DNA of 35,538 nucleotides from Bradyrhizobium campsiandrae (GTDB lineage: Bacteria > Pseudomonadota > Alphaproteobacteria > Rhizobiales > Xanthobacteraceae): the NCBI RefSeq assembly GCF_014529705.1, contig NZ_JAANIH010000083.1, forward strand, positions 1-35,538, read 5' to 3'. Shown here piece after piece: positions 22,506 through 30,142 of the stretch. Positions within the stretch are counted from its first letter, which is position 1. Each line of letters opens with the position of its first letter. The notes beneath the pieces are model-generated. The model saw nothing but the letters and a program-made list of their open reading frames with translations. It had not been told where the DNA came from and searched no databases. The translations under genes and the position numbers were made by a program.

Positions 22506-23876
22506 CTAGACGATCTGCCTGATTTCGGCGGGCTTGCGCAGCGCGCCGGCGAGGATGCGCAGCGCCTCGGCCAGTTCGGATCTGTTGCGAGCCGCGCCGA
22601 GCGAGACCCGCGCCGCATGCGGCGGTGTTCCATCGACCGCGAAGGCGTCGCCCGCGACGATCGCGAGCCCGTTGCGCAGCAGATGCGCCGCGATGTCAGG
22701 TCGCCCCTCCGGCAAGTGCAGCCACAGATGATGCGCGGCGGGTTTCGCTTGGAACCGAAATCCCTTCAATGCACGCTGCGCCAGCTGCTGGCGGCCGACG
22801 GCCTCGTTGCGGATCGCGGTGATGATGCGGTCGGCGATGCCGCTTTCGAGCCAGTGCGTCACCAGCGCGACCATCAGCGGTGCCGGCATTTGCACGGTGG
22901 CTTGCAGATGGCTGCGCATCTGAAGCTGCGCGCCGGGGTGGGGCGTCAAGAGATAGGCGACCCGCAGCGCCGGCGCGATGCATTTCGACAGTGTGGTCGC
23001 GAGATAGGTCCGCTCCGGGATGAGGTTGGCAATTGGCGAGGCCGCTCGGTCGAGCAGCCCGTAGGCATCGTCTTCGATCAGGACGGTATCGGCATCGCGG
23101 ACGATCCGGGCGATTGCGCTGCGTCGCTCGGGGGACAGCGTCGCCGTGGTCGGATTGTGCAGCGTCGGAATGAGATAGACGGCCTTCGGCTTGTGCGTGC
23201 GGCAGGCTTTCGCCAGCGCATCGGGCAAGATGCCGCCGTCGTCCATGGCGACGCCGACGAGCTTGACGCCAAGCTGAGCCGCAGCTGCCTTGATGCCGGG
23301 GAAGGTGACGGCTTCCGTGAGCACGACGTCGCCCGGCCGCGCCAGATGGGCGAGCAGATTGAACAGGATGGTCTGCGCGCCGGGAAAGATCACGAGATGG
23401 TCGGCGTGCGCATGGGGAACGCGGCCGCGCATCCAGCGCGCGGCGACCTCGCGCTCATGCGCGCTGCCGCCCGGCGGCTGGTAGTTGAGATACGCGGTCA
23501 GTCCTGACTGCGCGCGAATGGCCTCAAAGCCGGCGATGATGCGTTCGTCGAGCTGCGCCTCCAGCGGATGCGGCGGCACGTTCATCGAGAGGTCGATCGT
23601 AACAGGATGCGGCAGGTCGACGGCGCGTCGGGCGCTGGTCTCCGACACGAACGAGCCCTGGCCGACTCGGGCCTCCATGATGCCGCGGCGCCGCGCCTCG
23701 GTGTAGGCGCGCGTCACCGTGGTGAGGTCGATGCCAAGCGCCTTGGCGAGGGCGCGCTGCGTCGGCAATTGCTGGCCGCGCACCAGGCGGCCGGCGGCGA
23801 TGTCGGCCTCCATGGCCTCGACGATGCGCTGGTAGCGCGGCCCTGACAGCTCCGAGATTGTAGGGGTCCAATCCAT
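22506..23876 (-). CDS. MocR/GabR-type regulator (GntR HTH + aminotransferase-like domain)
   Basis: A 456-residue protein from the ATG at 23876; an ATG at 23891 would add 5 residues. The N-terminal winged HTH (about 10-80: YQRIVEAMEADIAAGRLVRGQQLPTQRALAKALGIDLTTVTRAY) is GntR type. The rest is a fold-type I aminotransferase-like domain with AQTILFNLL, the NPTT-type PLP pocket (PTLHNPTTA), EDDAYGLL and the PLP lysine in TLSKCIAPALR (Lys298). Such proteins sense PLP or an amino compound and act on a neighbouring gene, often divergent. Here that is the DUF983 gene, with 9-bp direct repeats in the gap. Effector unknown. Confidence 0.88.
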   Translation of the reverse strand: MDWTPTISELSGPRYQRIVEAMEADIAAGRLVRGQQLPTQRALAKALGIDLTTVTRAYTEARRRGIMEARVGQGSFVSETSARRAVDLPHPVTIDLSMNVPPHPLEAQLDERIIAGFEAIRAQSGLTAYLNYQPPGGSAHEREVAARWMRGRVPHAHADHLVIFPGAQTILFNLLAHLARPGDVVLTEAVTFPGIKAAAAQLGVKLVGVAMDDGGILPDALAKACRTHKPKAVYLIPTLHNPTTATLSPERRSAIARIVRDADTVLIEDDAYGLLDRAASPIANLIPERTYLATTLSKCIAPALRVAYLLTPHPGAQLQMRSHLQATVQMPAPLMVALVTHWLESGIADRIITAIRNEAVGRQQLAQRALKGFRFQAKPAAHHLWLHLPEGRPDIAAHLLRNGLAIVAGDAFAVDGTPPHAARVSLGAARNRSELAEALRILAGALRKPAEIRQIV

Positions 23877-23901
23877 GCAATTTACGCCCATATCCTTTGA
23901 A

Positions 23902-23931
23902 TGTATGGATGCAGGATATTATTGTATGGAT
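23902..23931. promoter_or_regulatory. Direct repeats TGTATGGAT, candidate MocR operator
   Basis: TGTATGGAT occurs at 23902-23910 and 23923-23931, 21 bp apart (two helical turns), between the divergent MocR and DUF983 genes. MocR-family proteins characteristically bind direct repeats. ATATCC (23890-23895) and GGATAT (23914-23919) form an additional inverted repeat. Confidence 0.6.
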
Positions 23932-23955
23932 CATCAGAACGGAAGAGGTGTCGTC

Positions 23956-24387
23956 ATGGCGACCGGTTCAGTTTCCCTGGCAAGGGCGATGTCGCGCGGT
24001 TTTCGCGGCAAGTGCCCGAACTGCGGCGAAGGGCATGCGTTCGGCCGTTTCCTGAAAGTGGCGGACGCTTGCGATCATTGCGGCGAGGAGCTGTTCCACC
24101 AGCGCGCCGATGACTTCCCGGCCTATCTCGTGATGGTCGTGGTCGGCCATTTGGTGGTGCCGGCGATCCTTGCGATCGAAACCGCGTATGCGCCGCCGGT
24201 CTGGTTGCAACTCGCGGTGTGGCTGCCGGTGACGCTGTTCTCTTCGCTGGCGCTGCTGCAACCGACCAAGGGCGCCATCGTCGGCCTGCAATGGCAGATC
24301 GGCATGCATGGCTTCGAGGCGAGCAAGCTGCGGCGCGAGGCCGGCCAGCTTGCGCCCGTGCTGGTGAAGGCGCCGCGGGTGGCCTGA
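23956..24387 (+). CDS. DUF983 membrane protein with zinc ribbon
   Basis: A 143-residue protein. The N-terminal zinc ribbon has CPNC (Cys20, Cys23) and CDHC (Cys39, Cys42), followed by two hydrophobic segments (about 55-75 and 82-103). This matches the DUF983 family, small membrane proteins of unknown function in alphaproteobacteria; some lie near cytochrome oxidase genes, but none are here. GGAAGAGG (23941-23948) precedes the ATG at 23956 at the right distance; the open frame extends upstream to 23875 without an RBS. It is divergent from the MocR gene and may be its target. Confidence 0.85.
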   Translation: MATGSVSLARAMSRGFRGKCPNCGEGHAFGRFLKVADACDHCGEELFHQRADDFPAYLVMVVVGHLVVPAILAIETAYAPPVWLQLAVWLPVTLFSSLALLQPTKGAIVGLQWQIGMHGFEASKLRREAGQLAPVLVKAPRVA

Positions 24388-24450
24388 AACAGGTCGCGGC
24401 GTTTACATCGCGCCGCTGCCGGCTACACTCCATCGCATCAAACAAGAACG

Positions 24451-25176
24451 ATGGAAACGCCGATGACCGCACGTGCAAAAACCTTCCTGATTTGTCATGG
24501 CGCGTGGTCCGGCGGCTGGTCGTGGCGGAAGATGCATCCGCTGATGGCGCAGGCCGGGCACCGGCTGATCACGCCGACCTACACGGGGCTCGGCGAGCGC
24601 GCGCATCTCGCCACTCCAGCGGTCGATCTCGACACGCATATCCAGGACATCCTCGGCGTCATCAAGTTCGAGGATCTCGACGACATCGTGCTGCTCGGCC
24701 ACAGCTATGGCGGCATGGTCGCCACAGGCGTTGCCGATCGCGCGCGCGAGCGCGTGAGGCAACTTGTCTATCTCGACGCCTTCGTGCCGCGCGACGGACA
24801 GTCGCTGTTCGATCTCAACGAGGGCGGACGCGAGCCGATGCGCAAGGCCGCAAGCGCGGGTGACGGCTACCGCATTCCGCCGAATCCGCCGCCGCCGGAT
24901 ACGCCGCAGGTTGATCTCGACTGGCTCAACGCGCGCCGCATCAACATGCCGATCAAATCTTTCGAGACGAAGCTGAAGCTTCTGCACGGCGAGCCTGCGG
25001 TGCCGCGCAGCTACATCTATTGCAAACGCATCCCGCCGGGCGACGTCTTCGGGCAATTCGCGAAGCGCGCGAAGAGCGAGGAGGGCTGGCGCTATTTCGA
25101 GCTCGACGCCAGCCACGCACCGAACGTCACCGCACCGGAGGCGTTGATGGGCGTGCTGAATGAGATCGTTGCGTAA
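24451..25176 (+). CDS. Alpha/beta hydrolase
   Basis: A 241-residue cytoplasmic enzyme. HGAWSGGW (16-23) forms the oxyanion-hole region; the nucleophile elbow is LLGHSYGG (Ser85), and the catalytic His is in SHAPN (His222). The overall pattern (FLICHGAWSGGWSW, TYTGLGERAHL) resembles esterase-like alpha/beta hydrolases of the salicylate/methyl-ester hydrolase type, but the substrate is unknown. Starts at 24451 and 24463 are both plausible. It follows the DUF983 gene by 63 bp. Confidence 0.85.
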   Translation: METPMTARAKTFLICHGAWSGGWSWRKMHPLMAQAGHRLITPTYTGLGERAHLATPAVDLDTHIQDILGVIKFEDLDDIVLLGHSYGGMVATGVADRARERVRQLVYLDAFVPRDGQSLFDLNEGGREPMRKAASAGDGYRIPPNPPPPDTPQVDLDWLNARRINMPIKSFETKLKLLHGEPAVPRSYIYCKRIPPGDVFGQFAKRAKSEEGWRYFELDASHAPNVTAPEALMGVLNEIVA

Positions 25177-25185
25177 CCCATAGTC

Positions 25186-25235
25186 GTCATTCCGGGGCGG
25201 ATCCCGGGTTCTCGCTTCGCGAGCCCCGGAATGAC
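25186..25235. repeat. Palindromic repeat with 13-bp perfect arms
   Basis: GTCATTCCGGGGC (25186-25198) and GCCCCGGAATGAC (25223-25235) enclose a smaller hairpin CTCGC-TTC-GCGAG. The right arm is identical to 4583-4595. It lies between the hydrolase gene and the 3' end of rnpB, i.e. between convergent transcripts, and probably terminates the hydrolase gene. Confidence 0.75.
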
Positions 25236-25271
25236 ACCATTTGAATGGTTGGCGCTCGTGCCAAAATTGGT

Positions 25272-25303
25272 GAGGGGCCCGGCGCGTTTGCGCCAGACCC
25301 CTC
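25272..25303 (-). terminator. Intrinsic terminator of rnpB
   Basis: GAGGGG and CCCCTC arms with an inner stem GGCGC-GTTT-GCGCC; on the minus strand it is followed by ACCAATTTTGG. It begins 9 bp after the proposed 3' end of the RNA. Confidence 0.7.
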
Positions 25304-25311
25304 GTTGCAAG

Positions 25312-25729
25312 ATATCAGCCGGCCTGTAAGCCGGGTTCTGTAGGGCACCGCCTGCTTGCGCAGACGATACGTGACGGCCATTCCTCTGGGACCATGTTTG
25401 CACATGGCCTCGAGCAACCTACCCGGACGGCGGGCCTGACATCGCCCCGCGGCGTTATCGCTTTCGCGAACAGCCCGCTAAGCCGTCCCTATTCGGTTTT
25501 GCTCCCGGTGGGGTTTACCATGCCGGCCCCGTTGCCGGCGCCGCGGTGCGCTCTTACCGCACCTTTTCACCCTTACTTCCTCCGAGGAGGGAGCGGTTCG
25601 TTCTCTGTGGCACTTTCCCTGGGGTCGCCCCCGCCGGACGTTATCCGGCACCGTATGTCAAGGGAGCCCGGACTTTCCTCCCCGGCGGCCTTTCGGCGCC
25701 TGCCGGAGCGGCCGTCCGGCCGACTGACC
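25312..25729 (-). ncRNA. rnpB: RNase P RNA (M1 RNA), bacterial type A
   Basis: Read on the minus strand, the conserved GGGGAGGAAAGTCCGGGCTCC-type core (CR I, near 25685-25665) and the 3' hallmark ACAGAACCCGGCTTACAGGCC are both present. Helix P1 can be drawn: the 5' end GTCAGTCGGCC pairs with the 3' end GGCCGGCTGAT over 11 bp with two G-U pairs, which fixes the ends near 25729 and 25314. The RNA is the catalytic part of RNase P, which matures tRNA 5' ends with RnpA. Length about 418 nt, usual for alphaproteobacteria. Open reading frames here are incidental. Confidence 0.95.
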
Positions 25730-25735
25730 GACAAG

Positions 25736-25764
25736 GCAATGGGCATTTGTGACGGTTTCGTCAA
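25736..25764 (-). promoter_or_regulatory. Probable rnpB promoter
   Basis: On the minus strand TTGACG (25764-25759), 17 bp, then CATTGC (25741-25736), with the P1 helix of the RNA beginning 7 bp downstream. Confidence 0.5.
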
Positions 25765-25831
25765 GCCAAGATCGCCGCGCACGCGGCGCGGCAAATAATT
25801 TATCCTGAACATGTCGTTCAACGTGTGCCCC

Positions 25832-25862
25832 GTTCGACTGGATGTCGGCGATCCAGCCGAAC
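25832..25862. promoter_or_regulatory. Inverted repeat just before the DGPF gene RBS
   Basis: GTTCGACTGGAT (25832-25843) and ATCCAGCCGAAC (25851-25862) match at 11 of 12 positions with a 7-nt loop, ending 2 nt before the RBS AGGAG. It could be an operator or an RNA structure affecting translation. Confidence 0.4.
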
Positions 25863-25877
25863 AACAGGAGTTGAGCC

Positions 25878-26228
25878 ATGCAGTATCTGCTGCTGATCTA
25901 CCGAAGCGAAGCGGAAATGAGCAAGATGACCCCCGCAGACCGTCAGGCGATGTCGGCGGAATACGGCACCTACACGCAGTCCATCGTCCAGAGCGGCCAT
26001 TTCAAGGCCGGTGACGGGCTGCAGCCGAGCACGACGGCAACGACGGTGCGCGTGCGCGACGGCAAGACCTTGACGACCGACGGTCCGTTTGCGGAGACGC
26101 GTGAGCAACTCGGCGGCTACTATCTGGTCGAGGCCAAGGATCTCGACACTGCGATTGCGCTGGCGGCGCGGATCCCGGGAGCGAGGGACGGCTCGATCGA
26201 GGTCCGGCCGGTCATGATCTACAAGTGA
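25878..26228 (+). CDS. DGPF-domain (YciI-related) protein
   Basis: A 116-residue protein with the signature DGPFAETREQ at 68-77 in the YCII-related/DGPF fold (MQYLLLIYRSEAEM at the start, GSIEVRPV at the end). The family has a ferredoxin-like fold and no established reaction. AGGAG upstream fits the ATG at 25878. The stop overlaps the start of the following sigma-factor gene (GTGA). DGPF proteins are the standard partner genes of the ECF42 sigma group, so this pair forms a recognised module. Confidence 0.88.
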   Translation: MQYLLLIYRSEAEMSKMTPADRQAMSAEYGTYTQSIVQSGHFKAGDGLQPSTTATTVRVRDGKTLTTDGPFAETREQLGGYYLVEAKDLDTAIALAARIPGARDGSIEVRPVMIYK

Positions 26229-27463
26229 TCGCGGCCACCGACATCGACAAGATCTTCCGCGACGAGGCGGGGCGGGCGCTGGCCACCCTGATCCGCCTCG
26301 TCGGTGATTTCGATCTCGCCGAGGACGCGCTCCAGGATGCTTTCGCGGTTGCGCTCGAGCGCTGGTCGGCGGACGTGCTGCCGGACAATCCGCGCGCCTG
26401 GCTGGTCAATGTCGGCCGCAACAAGGCGATCGACCGTATCAGGCGCCAGGCCGCTTTCCGCGATAGGCAGCAGGCGCTCGCGCACGAACTGGAGCTCACT
26501 GCAGACACACCGGCCGAACCGCCGGCGATGCTCGACGACGACATGCTGCGGCTGATCTTCATCTGCTGCCATCCGGCCTTCGCAGCCGAGGTCCAGGTTG
26601 CATTGACGCTGCGCACGGTCTGCGGCCTGTCGACAGCGCAGGTCGCGCGCGCGTTCCTCGTCGGTGAGGATGCGATGGCGCAGCGTCTGGTCCGCGCCAA
26701 GCAGAAGATCAGGCTCGCCGGAATTCCCTATGAAGTGCCCGAGCGCGAGGCGCTGGCGCCACGGCTCGACGGCGTGCTCGCCGTGATCTATCTCGTCTTC
26801 ACCGAAGGCTATGTCGCAACTTCGGGCGCGGATCTGATGCGCCCCGATCTCGCGACTGAGGCCATCAGGCTCTGCCGTCTGCTCGACGGGCTGATGCCCG
26901 ATCGCGCCGCGATCAAGGGCTTGCTGGCCCTGATGCTGCTGCACGATGCGCGCCGCGCCGGCCGCGAGACGGCGGCCGGCGATATCGTGCTGCTGGAAGA
27001 GCAGGACCGCACGCTCTGGGATCGCACGCAGATCGAGGAGGGGCTGCGTCTCCTCGACGATGCGTTGCGCGGGCCGGGCCGGCCGCAGGCTTACGCTGTG
27101 CAGGCCGCGATTGCCGCGCTGCATGCCCGTGCGCCGAGTTTCAACGAGACCGATTGGCCGCAGATCGCCGGCCTCTACGAAGTGCTGCTGCGCATCAGCC
27201 CGTCTCCGGTGATCGAGCTCAACCACGCGGCCGCGATCTCGATGGTCGACGGCCCGGCGCGCGCGCTTGATCTCGTCGACGCGATCACCGCGCGGGGCGG
27301 GCTGGATGGCTACGAGCTGCTACCAGCGGTGCGCGCGGATTTGCTGCGGCGGCTCGATCGGAAAGGGGAGGCGCGCGAGGCCTATGCTCAGGCGACGGCG
27401 GCGACGCAGCTGGAGCCGTTGCGAAGGCTGTATGCGCGGCGGGTGCGGGAAATGGGCGACTAG
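26225..27463 (+). CDS. ECF-type RNA polymerase sigma factor, ECF42-like, with TPR extension
   Basis: A 412-residue protein starting at GTG 26225, overlapping the DGPF stop by 4 bp (translational coupling). Residues about 10-75 hold sigma region 2 (LIRLVGDFDLAEDALQDAFAVALERW.. NPRAWLVNVGRNKAIDRIRR), and about 115-175 region 4 (ALTLRTVCGLSTAQVARAFLV.. AQRLVRAKQKI). The C-terminal 220 residues (SLARR-like helices, e.g. LNHAAAISMVDGPARALDLVD) form a helical TPR-like extension, the hallmark of ECF42. No anti-sigma gene is nearby, as known for this group, in which the extension is needed for activity. Targets usually include the DGPF gene itself. Ends 5 bp before the convergent amidase gene. Confidence 0.88.
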   Translation: MIAATDIDKIFRDEAGRALATLIRLVGDFDLAEDALQDAFAVALERWSADVLPDNPRAWLVNVGRNKAIDRIRRQAAFRDRQQALAHELELTADTPAEPPAMLDDDMLRLIFICCHPAFAAEVQVALTLRTVCGLSTAQVARAFLVGEDAMAQRLVRAKQKIRLAGIPYEVPEREALAPRLDGVLAVIYLVFTEGYVATSGADLMRPDLATEAIRLCRLLDGLMPDRAAIKGLLALMLLHDARRAGRETAAGDIVLLEEQDRTLWDRTQIEEGLRLLDDALRGPGRPQAYAVQAAIAALHARAPSFNETDWPQIAGLYEVLLRISPSPVIELNHAAAISMVDGPARALDLVDAITARGGLDGYELLPAVRADLLRRLDRKGEAREAYAQATAATQLEPLRRLYARRVREMGD

Positions 27464-27468
27464 ATCGG

Positions 27469-28332
27469 TCACTTCGAGGCGACGTTCGTCTCATCCGTCG
27501 GCAGGCTCGCCAGCAGCGCCTGCAGGGTCGACAGCGTCGAGTGATCGGCGACCCCATCCAGGCGTGCCGGGCGGAAGTGGCGCTGGAAGGCGGTGACGAC
27601 TTCCATCGTCGCTGCGTCGTATTTGCCTGACAGCGGCACGCCATAGCCATATCGGGCGAGCGCCTGCTGCAGGCTCAGCACCTCGTCGCTGATGGTGCCG
27701 AGCATCAGCGTTTCGCCGCGCACGACCGGCGCCGGCGTGACCCAGTGACCGACGCCGGAATTGGCGAGGGAATGCCAGGGAAATTTCTCGCCGGGATCCT
27801 TCTTGCGTGCCGGCGCGACGTCGGAATGACCGAGAACGCGCTGCGGCAGGATCTTGCGACGGAGGATGATGCCACGGCACAGCGCGATCACGGCGGCGAT
27901 CTGGCGCAGCGGATATTCCGGATAACCCCAATCGTGGCCGCGATTGATGATCTCGATCCCGATCGAGCAGGAATTGATGTCATCCTCGCCGGCCCAGGAC
28001 GAGACACCGGCGTGCCAGGCACGCCGCGCTTCGGGCACGCATTGCACGATGCGGCCGTCTTCCAGCACGACATAATGGGCCGACACTTCGGTACCGGCCG
28101 TGCACAGCCGCGCCAGCGCGCCCTCGACGTCGGGCATGCCGGTGTAGTGCAACACGATCATGTCAGGCTGCCGGCCCTTGTTGCGCTCGCCGTGATTAGG
28201 GGAGGGAATGATGTCGGAGACGATCGACGAATCCGGCTCGAACGTCCGCATGTTCGCCGCGGCCTTAGGAACCGGGAGAACGCGCTGACGCTTCGAATCA
28301 GTACCAGATGGCGTGGACGGACCGGACGGCAT
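27469..28332 (-). CDS. N-acetylmuramoyl-L-alanine amidase (amidase_2) with peptidoglycan-binding domain
   Basis: A 287-residue protein from the ATG at 28332; a TTG at 28359 (9 more residues) and an ATG at 28251 (27 fewer) are alternatives, none with an ideal RBS. The amidase_2 domain (about 40-190) has zinc ligands in VLHYTG, the WHAG loop (AWHAGVSSW), and GHSDVAPARKKDPGEKF with the catalytic lysine. A C-terminal PG_binding_1 repeat follows (about 205-280; LQQALARYGYGVPLSGKYDAATMEVVTAFQRHF). It resembles AmiD-type enzymes that cleave the stem peptide from MurNAc in recycling. No clear signal peptide is seen. It is divergent from the dcw cluster. Confidence 0.88.
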   Translation of the reverse strand: MPSGPSTPSGTDSKRQRVLPVPKAAANMRTFEPDSSIVSDIIPSPNHGERNKGRQPDMIVLHYTGMPDVEGALARLCTAGTEVSAHYVVLEDGRIVQCVPEARRAWHAGVSSWAGEDDINSCSIGIEIINRGHDWGYPEYPLRQIAAVIALCRGIILRRKILPQRVLGHSDVAPARKKDPGEKFPWHSLANSGVGHWVTPAPVVRGETLMLGTISDEVLSLQQALARYGYGVPLSGKYDAATMEVVTAFQRHFRPARLDGVADHSTLSTLQALLASLPTDETNVASK

Positions 28333-28756
28333 AAACGACTCAGGTCGGAGGTGGGCCAAGCCCTTCTCTTTACTATTCCTTTACCCTCCGGTCCGCGCAA
28401 TCGCGGAGGTCGGTTAACGCAAGCATTTTGGGCCAGTGTGTGGATGACGCATCACCGTTCCCCGACCTTTTCGAGATGTAACGAACCGGTCAACGCTTTC
28501 TTAACGCTAAGCGCCGTTACTGAGGGGTGAAGAGCCGACCCGCGTCCGGAGGCGGCCAAAACCGTTTTTGGCTCGAAATCCCATGGTTGCCCGACATATT
28601 CCGCTGGGAACACCGGGTTTGCCGCCTGGGACGACCGGGCGCGGTACGCATGCTGAACTGGGGCTTGGTCGTGGAACCGCCGCGACGCGGAATTATTCGA
28701 GGCGTGATGGGCTGCTTCGCCCCCGATTTCACCCGTCCATCTGCCGGGCGCAACGC
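28333..28756. other. Divergent leader region of the dcw cluster, no clear gene
   Basis: This 424-bp interval between the amidase start and rsmH holds the promoters for both directions. It is AT-richer near 28475-28520 (AACGCTTTCTTAACGCTAAGC). A 77-codon frame with GTG start (28527-28760) overlaps the rsmH ATG by ATGA, but its codon use is unlike the neighbours and it has many Trp and Arg codons, so I do not call it a gene. No mraZ frame is present, although mraZ usually precedes rsmH in other bacteria. Confidence 0.5.
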
Positions 28757-29746
28757 ATGAGCGAGGCGCCTCACATTCCCGTGCTTGGCGTCGAGGCGAT
28801 CGCGCACCTCGCGCCGCGCGAGGGCGGCCTCTATGTCGACGCCACGTTCGGCGCCGGCGGCTACAGCCGTGCCATCCTCGACGTGCCGGGAACCCGCGTC
28901 ATCGCCATCGATCGCGATCGCACGGCGATCGCCGGCGGTGCCGAGCTGGTTTCGCGCGCCGCCGGCCGCCTGACGCTGGTCGAGGACCGCTTCTCCAATC
29001 TTGCCGAGGTCTGCGCCACCCAAGGCGTCGATGCGGTCGACGGCGTCGTGATGGATGTCGGCGTGTCCTCGATGCAGCTCGACCAGGCCGCTCGCGGCTT
29101 CTCGTTCCGCCTCGACGGCCCGCTCGACATGCGGATGGGACAGACCGGGCCGACGGCCGCCGACGTCGTCGCGCGCGCCTCCGAAAGCGATCTTGCCGAC
29201 ATCATCTATCTCTTCGGCGAGGAACGGCATTCGCGCCGAATTGCCCGCGCCATCGTGGCCGACCGGCAGCAGACGCCGTTCACCACCACGCGCGCACTCG
29301 CCGATCTGGTCGGCCGCGTGGTGCGTTCCAAGCCCGGCGAGATTCATCCGGCGACGCGGACGTTCCAGGCCCTGCGCATCTTCGTCAATGAAGAGCTCGA
29401 GGAACTTCAGACCGCGCTCGCGTCCGCCGAGCGCGTGCTCAAGCCCGGCGGCCGTCTCGTCGTGGTCTCGTTCCACTCGCTGGAAGACCGCATCGTGAAG
29501 AATTTCCTCGCCGAGCGTTCAAAGACCGGTGGCGGCTCGCGGCACATGCCGGAAGTCGCGCAGACCGCGCCCAGCTTCCAGCTCCTGACGCGCCGTCCCG
29601 TGATCGCCGGCGAGACTGAGGTCGCGCACAACCCGCGCGCCCGGTCCGCCAAGCTGCGCGCCGCCGAGCGGACCCCGGCGCCCGCCCATGCCGACGATGC
29701 GCCATCGTCCTGGCCAAAACTCTCCGACGTGATGAGGGGAGGCTAG
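28757..29746 (+). CDS. rsmH: 16S rRNA (cytosine-1402-N4)-methyltransferase
   Basis: A 329-residue SAM-dependent methyltransferase, first gene of the dcw cluster. Motifs: YVDATFGAGGYSRAIL (motif I), DGVVMDVGVSSMQLD, GFSFRLDGPLDMRM (characteristic of MraW/RsmH), and VVSFHSLEDRIVKNF near the catalytic centre. It methylates N4 of C1402 in the 30S decoding centre. The MSEAPHIPVL start at 28757 is chosen because the family begins with HIPVL; the frame is open upstream but upstream sequence is not RsmH-like. ftsL follows 3 bp after the stop. Confidence 0.95.
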   Translation: MSEAPHIPVLGVEAIAHLAPREGGLYVDATFGAGGYSRAILDVPGTRVIAIDRDRTAIAGGAELVSRAAGRLTLVEDRFSNLAEVCATQGVDAVDGVVMDVGVSSMQLDQAARGFSFRLDGPLDMRMGQTGPTAADVVARASESDLADIIYLFGEERHSRRIARAIVADRQQTPFTTTRALADLVGRVVRSKPGEIHPATRTFQALRIFVNEELEELQTALASAERVLKPGGRLVVVSFHSLEDRIVKNFLAERSKTGGGSRHMPEVAQTAPSFQLLTRRPVIAGETEVAHNPRARSAKLRAAERTPAPAHADDAPSSWPKLSDVMRGG

Positions 29747-29749
29747 CAC

Positions 29750-30142
29750 ATGCGCTTCGTCCACCTCCTCGTCATCGGCGCGCTGATCTTCGCGGCGGCC
29801 TATGTCTACCGGATCAAGATGGACTCCACCGCCCGCACCGAGAAGGTGCTGCGGCTGCACGCCGAGATCCGCGAGCAGCGTGATGCGATCGCTCAACTGC
29901 GCTCCGAATGGGCCAAGCTCGACGCACCCCTGCGCCTGCAGGGGCTGGTCGAGCGGCATCTGCCGCTCAAGCCCGTCAACGGCACGCAATATGATTCACT
30001 GAAGAACCTGCCGGACCGTCCGCCGCGGATGTTCAGGCCCGGCGAGCCCGACCCGATCGGGGCCATGCTCAACACCATTGAAGCCGCGAGTGATCCGGAC
30101 ACCGTGACGGGCTCCGTGCCTCAGCCCGAGGGCAAGCCATGA
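29750..30142 (+). CDS. ftsL: Cell division protein FtsL
   Basis: A 130-residue bitopic membrane protein: a short cytoplasmic N-terminus, one TM helix (about 4-20, VHLLVIGALIFAAAYVY), and a coiled-coil periplasmic part (about 28-60; ARTEKVLRLHAEIREQRDAIAQLRSEWAKLDAP). A Pro-rich C-terminal tail follows. FtsL binds FtsB and FtsQ and helps activate FtsWI at the septum. Identified by size, topology and position between rsmH and ftsI; the family has little sequence conservation. Its last 4 bp overlap the start of ftsI (ATGA). Confidence 0.9.
   Translation: MRFVHLLVIGALIFAAAYVYRIKMDSTARTEKVLRLHAEIREQRDAIAQLRSEWAKLDAPLRLQGLVERHLPLKPVNGTQYDSLKNLPDRPPRMFRPGEPDPIGAMLNTIEAASDPDTVTGSVPQPEGKP

Noticed and set aside
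25394..25798. Plus-strand frames within the RNase P RNA
   Set aside because: The conserved RNA core and P1 pairing explain the sequence on the minus strand.
28527..28760. 77-codon GTG-started frame before rsmH
   Set aside because: Not called as a gene because of atypical codon use and no recognisable family; kept as a finding because of the ATGA overlap.
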